DNA from: a virus
DNA: 43,577 bases
Virus record (IMG/VR): IMGVR_UViG_3300037502_003856
Location: 1 to 43,577 of that record
Direction: 5' to 3' (one strand)
Shown: positions 22,952 through 30,253 of the stretch, piece by piece
Position numbering within the stretch: position 1 is the first letter of the stretch
How the letters are laid out: each line of letters opens with the position of its first letter
Program-made: the position numbers and the translations under genes
Notes under the pieces: generated by a model
Database searches by the model: none
Seen by the model: only the letters and a program-made list of their open reading frames with translations
Told to the model about the DNA's origin: nothing

Positions 22952-23209
22952 ATGCACGACGATAACCCAATCAAATTCGAGATAGAATTACAACGACTGG
23001 CGCAATGGTACGAAGTCATGCGTGAATGCCGTCGTTGTTTTGGACAGGATTGGCGTGGACAGCCCAAGATACGCAAAAAATTGCGCGGCAATGAGCTGGG
23101 CTACAGCAACGACACAGTGCGAGCTTGGTTCATAGTGCCGGATCCCCAGTTTGTGACATGGATCGGCGTCAAGACTGGCTGCGCTGTCACGGTGATACCC
23201 AATAAATAA
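22952..23209 (+). CDS. small protein of unknown function
   Basis: 85 residues from ATG 22952, chosen over ATG 22946 because the latter lies upstream of the predicted transcription start. Basic helical N-terminal half with two cysteines (MRECRRCFGQDW), then KIRKKLRGNELGYSNDTVRAW, and a beta-rich C-terminus. No membrane segment. First gene of the transcription unit that leads into the coiled-coil membrane protein and clpX. Family not recognised. Confidence 0.6.
   Translation: MHDDNPIKFEIELQRLAQWYEVMRECRRCFGQDWRGQPKIRKKLRGNELGYSNDTVRAWFIVPDPQFVTWIGVKTGCAVTVIPNK
23203..23208 (+). promoter_or_regulatory. possible late-type box before 23214
   Basis: TAAATA within AATAAATAAATC, overlapping the stop of the previous gene, with only 5 nt before ATG 23214. 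If active it would give a leaderless transcript; no ribosome-binding site is seen. Confidence 0.4.
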
Positions 23210-23213
23210 ATCA

Positions 23214-24617
23214 ATGATTCTCACTAACATAATGTTCGTGGTGGCCTTGGCGCTGAGTGCCATAGCTGCCTTTTACAGCATCGTAGGTCTCACTGCGATA
23301 TTCGCCGCTGCAGTGATACCAATCGTGATCATGGGCACCATACTGGAGATAGCCAAAGTCACTGTGACACTGTGGTTGCACGAATACTGGCGACAGTGCC
23401 GCATGCTAATGAAACTGTATCTGGTGCCTGCGGTATTTGTGCTCATGATCATCACCAGCATGGGCATCTTTGGATTCCTCAGCAAAGCCCACTTGGATCA
23501 GACCGTGCCCACGGGAGACGTGGCAGCGCAGGTGCAGCTCATAGATGAAAAGATCAACAACGAGCGTGACACCATCAACAATGCCCGCACCCTGCTGGCA
23601 CAACTAGACAAAGCCGTGCTGGACATCAGCAACGCACCAGATCGTGAAGTCAATGGTCGAGTCATCAGTTCAGCTGAGCGTGCCCTACAGGTACGCAGGC
23701 AGCAGGCACAGGATCGCGCCCGACTCACTGCCACCATTGAGCAGGCCCAGGCGCGCATAGTAAAACTCCAGGAGGAAAAGGCACCATTTGCCAAAGACCT
23801 GCGCAAGATCGAAGCTGAAGTAGGTCCCATCAAATACATCGCTGCCTTGATCTACGGCGACAATCCCGATGCCAATCTCTTGGAAAAAGCCGTGCGCTGG
23901 GTCATCATAATCCTGGTGGCTGTGTTTGATCCCTTGGCCATAATGATGCTGCTGGCGGCCACCGAAAGCCGTGGGTGGATCATGGCCCGGCGAGATGAAG
24001 AACCACTGCCGGCCACACCGCCAGAGATCAAAGATCCGCCTGGAACTGGGCCTGAACCTGAACCTCTGGTCATTGAACCCCAGCCGCAAGAGATCACAGA
24101 GGACGCACCCAGGCCAGAACCCCAGCCCAGCTTGCCCGAAGTGCGCGCAGAGCCCCCCGTTGCGGCACCTCCACTGTCGCGCATCGATGACGCAGAAGTA
24201 GATGATGATCCCATACACGACGAGGATCCACAGATCAAGCAAGCCATGAAACAGTGGAAACAAGAGAACCCGCGACGCACGCTCAAAGAGATGCGCGCCA
24301 AATTTGCCCAGGGTCTGATCGATCATCTACCTTGGTTGGATTTCCTGCCACCGCGCAGTGGCTTTGGTTCCAGTTTCCCCAACAATCCACGGCGTGGCGA
24401 TACATACATGCGCACGGACAAAACACCCAATCAACTCTACAAATTCAATGGATACACCTGGATCGAAGTGGATCGCAATGGCAGCGACATCTACACCTAT
24501 GACGAGGCCTATATCGATCACCTCATCAATGAGATCGCCAAAGGAAACTACAACCCCGAGTGGCTCAGCGAAAATGAATCCGAGCAGATACAACAGAAAC
24601 TACGAGGTCGTTCATGA
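23214..24617 (+). CDS. membrane protein with periplasmic or cytoplasmic coiled coil
   Basis: 467 residues. Three hydrophobic helices near the N-terminus (IMFVVALALSAIAAFYSIV, TAIFAAAVIPIVIMGTIL and YLVPAVFVLMIITSMGIFGF), a 130-residue coiled-coil region (for example AAQVQLIDEKINNERDTINN), a fourth helix (WVIIILVAVFDPLAIMMLLA), then a Pro/Glu-rich linker and a C-terminal domain with NNPRRGDTYMRTDKTPNQLY. The architecture resembles large conserved membrane proteins of T4-like marine phages with unknown role. Its stop overlaps the clpX ATG (ATGA), coupling it to clpX. Confidence 0.72.
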   Translation: MILTNIMFVVALALSAIAAFYSIVGLTAIFAAAVIPIVIMGTILEIAKVTVTLWLHEYWRQCRMLMKLYLVPAVFVLMIITSMGIFGFLSKAHLDQTVPTGDVAAQVQLIDEKINNERDTINNARTLLAQLDKAVLDISNAPDREVNGRVISSAERALQVRRQQAQDRARLTATIEQAQARIVKLQEEKAPFAKDLRKIEAEVGPIKYIAALIYGDNPDANLLEKAVRWVIIILVAVFDPLAIMMLLAATESRGWIMARRDEEPLPATPPEIKDPPGTGPEPEPLVIEPQPQEITEDAPRPEPQPSLPEVRAEPPVAAPPLSRIDDAEVDDDPIHDEDPQIKQAMKQWKQENPRRTLKEMRAKFAQGLIDHLPWLDFLPPRSGFGSSFPNNPRRGDTYMRTDKTPNQLYKFNGYTWIEVDRNGSDIYTYDEAYIDHLINEIAKGNYNPEWLSENESEQIQQKLRGRS

Positions 24618-25807
24618 AAGACAATGATCAGTTAGGACACTGTAGTTTTTGCAGCAAGCACAAGGGTGCTGTGGCCAAACTCATAGTGGGCGCAGACGTG
24701 GCCATCTGCAACGAATGTGTGGATCTCTGCCAGACTTTGCTGCATGATGATCCGCCTGAATCGCCGCCGGCCCGCAGTCTAGACCCCATGGAGATCAAGA
24801 AGTTCTTGGACCAGTACGTGATAGGACAAGACGAAGCCAAGGTCATACTCAGTGTGGCCATAGCCAACCATTACAAACGCATCGATCACCCCGAAGCCGA
24901 AGTAGAAAAAGTCAACATCCTGATGCTGGGACCCACGGGCTCAGGCAAGACACTGTTGGCCAGGACCGTGGCACGCTACCTCGACGTACCATTTGTCATA
25001 GCTGATGCCACCAGCCTCACCGAAGCTGGCTACGTGGGCGATGACGTAGAAGTCATGATCAGCCGGTTGTTTGCCGCAGCCAACAACGATGTTGAGCGAT
25101 GCCAGCGCGGTATCGTGTTCATTGACGAAGTAGACAAAATCAGCCGACGCAGTGAAAGTGCCAGCATCACGCGTGATGTTTCAGGCGAAGGTGTGCAACA
25201 GGCCCTGTTGAAACTGGTGGAAGGCACACGCTGTCGCATACAGCCCACGGGCAATCGCAAACACCCACAGGGCGAGACCATAGAAATCGATACCACCAAT
25301 ATCTTGTTCATTGCCGGTGGGGCTTTTGTGGGATTGGACAACGTCATCCGCAACAGGGTGCGTGGCACCAGCATAGGCTTTGGCGCCCGAGTAGAACGTG
25401 ATATAAATACCAACCTGGGTCTCACTACTCCTGATGACATCATCAGGTTTGGCATGATACCAGAATTTGTTGGCAGGTTTCCCACTTGGGTGGCATTGCA
25501 AGAACTCACAAAAGCAGACATGATATCTATATTGAAAAGCATCAAAAACAGCTACATCCATCAGTACAAATGGTTGTTTGAACAGGACAGCATCGCCCTG
25601 GAGTTCACCGATGACGCATTGGATTGCATCGCTGATCGAACTCTGGTGAATCGCACTGGTGCCCGGGGGCTACACAGCGAGCTAGAACGCACACTGCTGC
25701 CACACATGTACCGCGTGGCACAGTATCGTCGCGAAGGCATCACCCGCATAGACATTGATAGGAGCATGGTAGAGACCCCTCACGCCCTGCTGCAAGCCAA
25801 TGAGTAA
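24614..25807 (+). CDS. clpX: ClpX-type AAA+ unfoldase
   Basis: 397 residues. N-terminal zinc-binding domain with C10/C13/C32/C35 (CSFC...CNEC). Walker A GPTGSGKT (106-113), pore-1 loop GYVGDDVE (139-146), Walker B GIVFIDEVD (166-174), RKH loop NRKHPQGE (214-221), and the ClpP-docking loop SIGFGAR with I254-G255-F256. Sensor-2 region RTGARGLHSELE. All functional elements look intact, so it should unfold substrates and dock a ClpP ring, either the host ClpP or the phage ClpP-like protein at 41064. Some loop residues differ from bacterial ClpX (GYVGDD for GYVGED), consistent with long residence in a phage. Coupled upstream to the coiled-coil membrane protein and downstream to bS21. Confidence 0.96.
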   Translation: MKDNDQLGHCSFCSKHKGAVAKLIVGADVAICNECVDLCQTLLHDDPPESPPARSLDPMEIKKFLDQYVIGQDEAKVILSVAIANHYKRIDHPEAEVEKVNILMLGPTGSGKTLLARTVARYLDVPFVIADATSLTEAGYVGDDVEVMISRLFAAANNDVERCQRGIVFIDEVDKISRRSESASITRDVSGEGVQQALLKLVEGTRCRIQPTGNRKHPQGETIEIDTTNILFIAGGAFVGLDNVIRNRVRGTSIGFGARVERDINTNLGLTTPDDIIRFGMIPEFVGRFPTWVALQELTKADMISILKSIKNSYIHQYKWLFEQDSIALEFTDDALDCIADRTLVNRTGARGLHSELERTLLPHMYRVAQYRREGITRIDIDRSMVETPHALLQANE

Positions 25808-26024
25808 TCTCTACGGTCGCAGCGTATTGTTGCCCGATGGCAACGTGGAAAAGGGCCTGCGCAAGCTCAAGAAAAAACTACAGGCTGCCAACCTCATGAA
25901 CGAATTGCGCGATCGTGAAACATATATCAAACCCACCACGCGCAGGAAGCTGAAAAAATCCGCGGCCCGCAATCGCTGGCGCAGATATGTGGAAAGCCAG
26001 AGACTCCCACCGCGCATGTACTGA
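25800..26024 (+). CDS. rpsU: ribosomal protein bS21 homologue
   Basis: 74 residues. The core DGNVEKGLRKLKKKLQAANL, then NELRDRETYIKP and RRKLKKSAARNRWRR, follows the bS21 pattern (short strand, conserved E-K-A-L-R-x-F-K type helix, Y-x-K-P, basic C-terminus). Length and charge are right for the family, which sits on the 30S platform next to the anti-Shine-Dalgarno sequence and promotes initiation. Phage-encoded bS21 is known and is thought to replace the host copy. The ATG overlaps the clpX end by 8 nt, coupling it to clpX; its stop overlaps the next ATG (TGATG). Confidence 0.88.
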   Translation: MSNLYGRSVLLPDGNVEKGLRKLKKKLQAANLMNELRDRETYIKPTTRRKLKKSAARNRWRRYVESQRLPPRMY

Positions 26025-26236
26025 TGTATGTGGAGTTTGACGTCACGAACTGGCTGCATCTCATGCAGGTCCGCAGTGCTGTAGATAAGTGGCAACATCA
26101 ACACAATGTCGTGGTCCGACAAAAAACAGTGAAAGACGTCCACAGGGTGGGTCTTGATGACGAGACACAGTGGGTGCTGTTCATGTTGACCTGGCAAGGG
26201 CCTGAATTCCGCGTGATACACAGCCGCAATCATTGA
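26024..26236 (+). CDS. small protein of unknown function
   Basis: 70 residues, ATG overlapping the bS21 stop. It contains VTNWLHLMQVRSAVDKWQHQ and a C-terminal beta hairpin region (TQWVLFMLTWQGPEFRVI). Soluble, rich in His, Trp and Val. Last gene of the clpX-bS21 operon; its stop TGA is inside the -35 hexamer of the dnaK promoter. Function unknown. Confidence 0.55.
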   Translation: MYVEFDVTNWLHLMQVRSAVDKWQHQHNVVVRQKTVKDVHRVGLDDETQWVLFMLTWQGPEFRVIHSRNH

Positions 26237-26263
26237 CAGATCGCGGCAAATCTGGTATAAATA
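26233..26263 (+). promoter_or_regulatory. dnaK promoter, sigma70-like and late-type combined
   Basis: TTGACA (26233-26238, containing the upstream stop), 17-bp spacer, TATAAATA (26256-26263). The -10 element is at once a good sigma70 box and a perfect T4-late core, so dnaK could be transcribed in both phases. Confidence 0.75.
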
Positions 26264-26267
26264 CTGT

Positions 26268-26317
26268 TGTGGTGCTGGATGGTCCGGGCCACACTGTCAA
26301 CTTGCTTAACAAAGGAG
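26268..26317 (+). promoter_or_regulatory. structured leader of dnaK, shared with hsp20
   Basis: Order: hairpin with outer arms TGTGG (26268-26272) and CCACA (26289-26293), box TCAACTTGCTTAA (26297-26309), then ribosome-binding site AAAGGAG (26311-26317). The same order and nearly the same sequence precede hsp20 at 28225-28272. Candidate RNA-level control element, possibly temperature- or chaperone-responsive. Confidence 0.6.
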
Positions 26318-26324
26318 AATGACT

Positions 26325-28205
26325 ATGAGCAAAGTAATTGGTATTGACCTCGGCACCACCAACAGTTGTGTGGCCATCGTAGAAGCAGGAAATCCCCGTG
26401 TGATAGAAAACAGCGAAGGTGCTAGGACCACACCCAGCATCGTGGCCTACACCGACGGCGAAGTCTTGATCGGAGCGCCGGCCAAACGCCAGGCCGTGAC
26501 CAATCCCCGAAACACCATCTACGCTGCCAAGCGGCTGATCGGTCGCAAGTTCACCGAAGAAGCAGTGCAGAAAGACATCAAGCTCATGCCCTATGAGATC
26601 ATCGAGAGCCAGAACGGTGATGCATGGGTCCGGGCGCAGGGCCGAGAATTGGCACCTCCCCAGATCTCCGCAGAAGTATTGCGCAAGATGAAAAAGACCG
26701 CGGAAGATTATCTAGGACATGAAGTTACACAGGCTGTAATCACTGTGCCGGCCTATTTCAACGACAGCCAGCGCCAGGCCACCAAAGACGCTGGAAAGAT
26801 AGCGGGATTGGAAGTGCTGCGCATCATTAACGAACCCACAGCAGCGGCCCTGGCCTACGGCGTAGACAAGACCGATCGGCGTGATCGCAAAGTGGCAGTG
26901 TACGACTTGGGTGGCGGCACGTTTGACATCTCCATCATTGAAATCGCTCATGTAGATGGTGACAAACAGATCGAAGTGCTGAGCACCAACGGTGACACAT
27001 TCCTGGGCGGTGAGGATTTTGACCAGCGCATCATGGATCACATCGTTGCCGAATTCCGTCAGCAGCAAGGTGTGGATCTATCAAAAGATCCCATCGCTCT
27101 GCAGCGCATCAAGACCGCTGCAGAACGCGCCAAGATCGAACTCAGTTCGGGTCAGCAAACCGAAATCAACGAACCCTACATCGCCATGAACAACGGTGCA
27201 CCGGTGCATCTCACCATGAAGATCACCCGAGCCAAGCTAGAAAGCCTGGTGGAAGAGCTCGTTGAGCGCAGCATTGAGCCTTGCCGTGTGGCCATGAAAG
27301 ATGCCGGAGTCACTGCTGCAGACATCGATGAAGTGATCTTGGTGGGCGGACAGACCCGTATGCCTATGGTGCAAGCAGCAGTGGAGAAGTTGTTTGGCCG
27401 TGCACCTCGACGCGACGTCAATCCCGACGAAGCAGTGGCCGTGGGCGCGGCGGTGCAAGGCGCTGTGCTGGCCGGAGATCGCACCGATGTGCTGTTGTTG
27501 GATGTCACGCCCCTGAGCCTGGGCATCGAGACCATGGGCGGTGTGATGACCAAACTCATCAAGAAAAACACCACTATCCCTACCAAACACAGCCAGATCT
27601 TCAGCACGGCCGAGGACAATCAGCCCGCTGTGACGATCAAGGTTTTCCAGGGCGAGCGAGAATTGGTGCAGCACAACAAGATGCTCGGTGAGTTCAATCT
27701 CGAAGGTATTCCGCCTGCACGTCGTGGACAGCCGCAGATCGAAGTCACGCTGGACATTGATGCCAACGGTATCATGAGTGTATCGGCCCGTGACAAGAAC
27801 ACTGGCAAAGAGAACAAGATCACCATCAAGTCGGACTCGGGACTCACCAAGGATGAGATCGAAGCCATGGTACGCGATGCCGAAGCCAATGCCGATGCTG
27901 ACCGGAAACAACGCGAGGTCATTGAAGCACGCAATCAATTGGATGCAGTGATCCACGAAACCCAGCGTGATCTCGACGATCACGGCAAGGACCTCACCGC
28001 AGAAGATCGGGAAAAGATCCAATCAGCGTTGACTGCAGGCCGCGAGGCGGCCCAGGGCGATGACGCCAAGATCATGGGCGAACACATCGCCAAAATCTAT
28101 GGTGTAGTGGCACCACTGCAGGAACGCCGGAATTCTTCGGCCAAAACCGAAGATACAAAACAGGACGACACAGTGGTTGACGCGGATTTCCGCGAGAGCG
28201 CATAA
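26325..28205 (+). CDS. dnaK: DnaK-type Hsp70 chaperone
   Basis: 626 residues from ATG 26325; the in-frame ATG at 26319 is only 1 nt from AAAGGAG and is unlikely. Nucleotide-binding domain motifs: [72 protein letters not shown]. Interdomain linker and substrate domain start [16 protein letters not shown]-terminal helical lid, ending [10 protein letters not shown] close to the usual EV(V/I)DADFEE tail. Near full length (E. coli 638). No DnaJ or GrpE is present in the window, so it must use host co-chaperones. It could support capsid folding, replication complexes or IscU (LPPVK motif). Followed by hsp20 with a duplicated leader. Confidence 0.97.
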   Translation: MSKVIGIDLGTTNSCVAIVEAGNPRVIENSEGARTTPSIVAYTDGEVLIGAPAKRQAVTNPRNTIYAAKRLIGRKFTEEAVQKDIKLMPYEIIESQNGDAWVRAQGRELAPPQISAEVLRKMKKTAEDYLGHEVTQAVITVPAYFNDSQRQATKDAGKIAGLEVLRIINEPTAAALAYGVDKTDRRDRKVAVYDLGGGTFDISIIEIAHVDGDKQIEVLSTNGDTFLGGEDFDQRIMDHIVAEFRQQQGVDLSKDPIALQRIKTAAERAKIELSSGQQTEINEPYIAMNNGAPVHLTMKITRAKLESLVEELVERSIEPCRVAMKDAGVTAADIDEVILVGGQTRMPMVQAAVEKLFGRAPRRDVNPDEAVAVGAAVQGAVLAGDRTDVLLLDVTPLSLGIETMGGVMTKLIKKNTTIPTKHSQIFSTAEDNQPAVTIKVFQGERELVQHNKMLGEFNLEGIPPARRGQPQIEVTLDIDANGIMSVSARDKNTGKENKITIKSDSGLTKDEIEAMVRDAEANADADRKQREVIEARNQLDAVIHETQRDLDDHGKDLTAEDREKIQSALTAGREAAQGDDAKIMGEHIAKIYGVVAPLQERRNSSAKTEDTKQDDTVVDADFRESA

Positions 28206-28224
28206 TAGTCCTGTAGAGTCGTAC

Positions 28225-28272
28225 GTGGCTGCCTCCGGGGGCCACGGTGGTCAACTTGCTTAATGAAAGGAG
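28225..28272 (+). promoter_or_regulatory. structured leader of hsp20, duplicate of the dnaK leader
   Basis: Hairpin arms GTGGC (28225-28229) and GCCAC (28241-28245), identical box TCAACTTGCTTAA (28251-28263), AAAGGAG (28266-28272), then AATGAC and ATG. The box is identical over 13 nt to that of dnaK, and spacing to the RBS differs by one base. Confidence 0.6.
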
Positions 28273-28278
28273 AATGAC

Positions 28279-28719
28279 ATGACCAAAATTACCAGCTTTG
28301 ATCTAACACCGTTTTACCGCAACACCGTGGGCATCGATCGATTGTTTGATCGTATCACCAGCCAGCTGGATGCAGCGTCAGGTGGCAATTACCCGCCCTA
28401 TGATATCCTAAAAACCGGTGAAGATCTCTACGAGATCCGATTGGCCGTGGCCGGTTTCCGCCAGGGTGAGATAGATGTAGAATATCACACCGGACGTCTC
28501 ACAGTCAGCGGACGCAAAGACAGCGAACCCGAAGTGCCAGGGCAGGAATATCTACACGCAGGCATAGCTCATCGTAATTTCCAGAGGGTTTTTACTCTGG
28601 CAGATTACGTAGAAGTGCGTGGTGCCGAAGTGCGTGATGGCATCCTCACGGTCAAGCTAGAGCGTATCGTGCCCGAAAGCCAGAAACCCAAAAGCGTGGC
28701 CATCACCTACGCCAATTAA
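28279..28719 (+). CDS. small heat-shock protein (Hsp20/IbpA family)
   Basis: 146 residues. Alpha-crystallin domain from about 40 to 135: YDILKTGEDLYEIRLAVAGF, then GRLTVSGRK, AHRNFQRVFTLADYVEV, and DGILTVKLERIVPE. This is the IbpA-like class that holds unfolded proteins for DnaK. The canonical C-terminal I-x-I is represented by SVAIT. Hsp20 genes are common in T4-like marine phages, but adjacency to a phage dnaK with a shared leader is unusual. Ends 60 nt before clpS. Confidence 0.95.
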   Translation: MTKITSFDLTPFYRNTVGIDRLFDRITSQLDAASGGNYPPYDILKTGEDLYEIRLAVAGFRQGEIDVEYHTGRLTVSGRKDSEPEVPGQEYLHAGIAHRNFQRVFTLADYVEVRGAEVRDGILTVKLERIVPESQKPKSVAITYAN

Positions 28720-28728
28720 TCCAATGAA

Positions 28729-28735
28729 GTAAATA
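28729..28735 (+). promoter_or_regulatory. late-type promoter of clpS
   Basis: GTAAATA, 43 nt before the clpS ATG. The predicted transcript would begin within the adjacent palindrome (28735-28761). Confidence 0.55.
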
Positions 28736-28761
28736 CAGTGGCGGGAACTTCCCGCCACTGT
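28735..28761 (+). repeat. 27-nt near-perfect palindrome between hsp20 and clpS
   Basis: ACAGTGGCGGGAA, one central C, then TTCCCGCCACTGT: 13-bp arms. No T run follows (TTCTAAG), so it is not a classical terminator. It lies at the expected 5' end of the clpS mRNA and could also end the hsp20 transcript or serve as an operator. Confidence 0.8.
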
Positions 28762-28778
28762 TCTAAGAGGAAACAACC

Positions 28779-29090
28779 ATGCCACAAACCGAGTTACAGA
28801 GTCGTGTTGCTACACAAGAAAATCTCAAGCCACCTTCACTGTTTCGTGTGATCTACATGAATGACAACACCACCAGCATGGAGTTTGTGATAGGCAGCCT
28901 GGTGGAATATTTTGATTACAGCATAGAAAAAGCCGAAAAGATCACCTTGGATATCCATGATTCCGGCAGCGCAGTGGTAGCGGTGTTGCCCTTTGAGATA
29001 GCCGAACAAAAAGGCATAGAAGTCACCTTGGATGCCAGGGCCAATCAATATCCCTTGCAGATCAAGCTAGAGCCCGAAGACGTCAGCTAG
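28779..29090 (+). CDS. clpS: ClpS-type N-degron adaptor
   Basis: 103 residues. Residues 18-98 align with bacterial ClpS (PPSLFRVIYMNDNTTSMEFV; KITLDIHDSGSAVVAV; YPLQIKLEPE). Pocket residues by alignment to E. coli: N28, D29, N30 (E. coli D36), T32, M34 and H60, so only the second Asp is changed to Asn. ClpS delivers proteins with N-terminal Leu, Phe, Tyr or Trp to ClpAP and inhibits other ClpA substrates. The phage window has no ClpA, so the partner must be host ClpA or, less likely, an altered specificity. Late-type promoter. The end overlaps the convergent metallophosphoesterase gene by 4 nt. Confidence 0.92.
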   Translation: MPQTELQSRVATQENLKPPSLFRVIYMNDNTTSMEFVIGSLVEYFDYSIEKAEKITLDIHDSGSAVVAVLPFEIAEQKGIEVTLDARANQYPLQIKLEPEDVS

Positions 29091-29875
29091 TCGCGCACGT
29101 CAATTTTCAGTGGATTGTAAACCATCTGCCGCCAGGGAGTGTTGCTCCTGCCGCGGCAGTTGTTGACATATCTTATTCCGTCGTGTATCTGATCCACTTT
29201 ACCGTGATAGTGTCCAAAACACCAAGTATGCACCTTGCGATTGATGTCCCCGGCCAAGGCCGCTGACATGTGCCGGTTTCCCATGATGTTGAACATGGGT
29301 TGTCCCACGAGACTGGGATCATGGGCTATCAACTGGCGCTGTGGCACTGTGTGCGTGACCACTACCACATGTTTGACATCTTCTGACTGCAGGCGCACCA
29401 GACTGCGATTGATGTACACGGCATCGGCCTGATTGATGGTGTCAATGAACATGGGGATGTGCGCGCCTTGATTGAAAGTGGTGCACCACCAGTCGCGTAC
29501 CTGTGATGTTTCAGCGTCATCATCAAAGTCAAAGCCCCACCAACCATTGGTTCCCAATATGGCCACATCGTTGAGGATCACCACATTGTCTTGGAGATAA
29601 ACCACGCCCGGTATGCGTGCCACCATTTCTTTGATGCCCATGTAACTGCGGCCTAGATCAGCATAGCGTCCATGGTGCTCGTCGTTGCCGTCGATGTAGA
29701 ACACTGCCTGATAACAGCGACCAAGGTTCTCCAGTGTCGTGCAGAGATTGTCGCGATCGCGGGCCACATCGCCCGCGACCACACACCATGCACTGGTGGC
29801 ACGGTGTGTCCAATCAAATGGTTCTGCCCAAGATTCTACATGCAGATCTGAAATAAGGTCAAAGCTGAGACTCAT
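29087..29875 (-). CDS. calcineurin-like metallophosphoesterase
   Basis: 262 residues on the minus strand. Metal-binding motifs in order: D-x-H in LISDLHVES, G-D in VVAGDVARD, G-N-D-E in YIDGNDEHHG (canonical GNH[E/D], here Asp replaces the usual His, followed by two His), VVTHTVP, and G-H-x-H in CFGHYHGKVD. Family members hydrolyse phosphomonoesters, diesters or nucleotides; the substrate is unknown. The changed GNDE motif may alter activity. Expressed divergently from 29903 by a minus-strand TTAAATA box that leaves only about 3 nt of leader. Confidence 0.85.
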   Translation of the reverse strand: MSLSFDLISDLHVESWAEPFDWTHRATSAWCVVAGDVARDRDNLCTTLENLGRCYQAVFYIDGNDEHHGRYADLGRSYMGIKEMVARIPGVVYLQDNVVILNDVAILGTNGWWGFDFDDDAETSQVRDWWCTTFNQGAHIPMFIDTINQADAVYINRSLVRLQSEDVKHVVVVTHTVPQRQLIAHDPSLVGQPMFNIMGNRHMSAALAGDINRKVHTWCFGHYHGKVDQIHDGIRYVNNCRGRSNTPWRQMVYNPLKIDVRD

Positions 29876-29884
29876 ACTACATAA

Positions 29885-29890
29885 TATTTA
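29885..29890 (-). promoter_or_regulatory. late-type promoter of the metallophosphoesterase gene
   Basis: TAAATA on the minus strand (context CTTAAATATT), 9 nt before the ATG; near-leaderless transcript. The plus-strand gene at 29903 has AAGGAG overlapping the same bases. Confidence 0.5.
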
Positions 29891-29902
29891 AGGAGAAAGC
29901 CA

Positions 29903-30253
29903 ATGCACATTGTATTTGATTCCGCGGTAGAAGAACTCCGGCAGAGATTCTTGGTGCTGGAACTGGACACATTCCGAGATCGCCGCAGCCATCTCACACG
30001 CACGGCCTGGTGCGTGATCGAAAACATACCCCTGGAAGAGATGCCCATTACAGAGGAACTACGTCAAGCGCACGAAGATCTCATGCGCGACTATCGCACG
30101 CGACAGTGGCAGAAATGCCTGGTGACTCTGTCGGGTCTCACGGGCCGTTGGGCCGGTGAGGTCGATAGTTTCTATGAGATCTTGGCCCAGCGCATCCAAG
30201 GTCTGGAGCATCAAGAACTGCCTGAAACCTGGGACGGTGCGGTAGAAGTATAG
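29903..30253 (+). CDS. conserved phage protein of unknown function
   Basis: 116 residues, AAGGAG ribosome-binding site. It contains RFLVLELDTFRDRRS, TAWCVIENIPLEEMP and GRWAGEVDSFYEILAQRI, a pattern I recall as a conserved hypothetical in marine T4-like phages. Soluble, helical. The C-terminal 14 codons overlap the convergent glycosyltransferase-like gene by 43 nt. No clear promoter on the plus strand apart from the A/T-rich divergent region shared with the metallophosphoesterase. Confidence 0.68.
   Translation: MHIVFDSAVEELRQRFLVLELDTFRDRRSHLTRTAWCVIENIPLEEMPITEELRQAHEDLMRDYRTRQWQKCLVTLSGLTGRWAGEVDSFYEILAQRIQGLEHQELPETWDGAVEV

Noticed and set aside
27237-28022. Minus-strand open frame of 261 codons opposite dnaK
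   Set aside because: Shadow of a highly conserved chaperone gene; no promoter or start signals on that strand.
24614-28719. Reading the clpX-dnaK region as bacterial chromosome or contamination
   Set aside because: The genes are joined by phage-style overlaps to conserved phage proteins, bS21 and small ORFs, share phage promoter types, and lack the usual bacterial neighbours (tig, clpP, lon, grpE, dnaJ).
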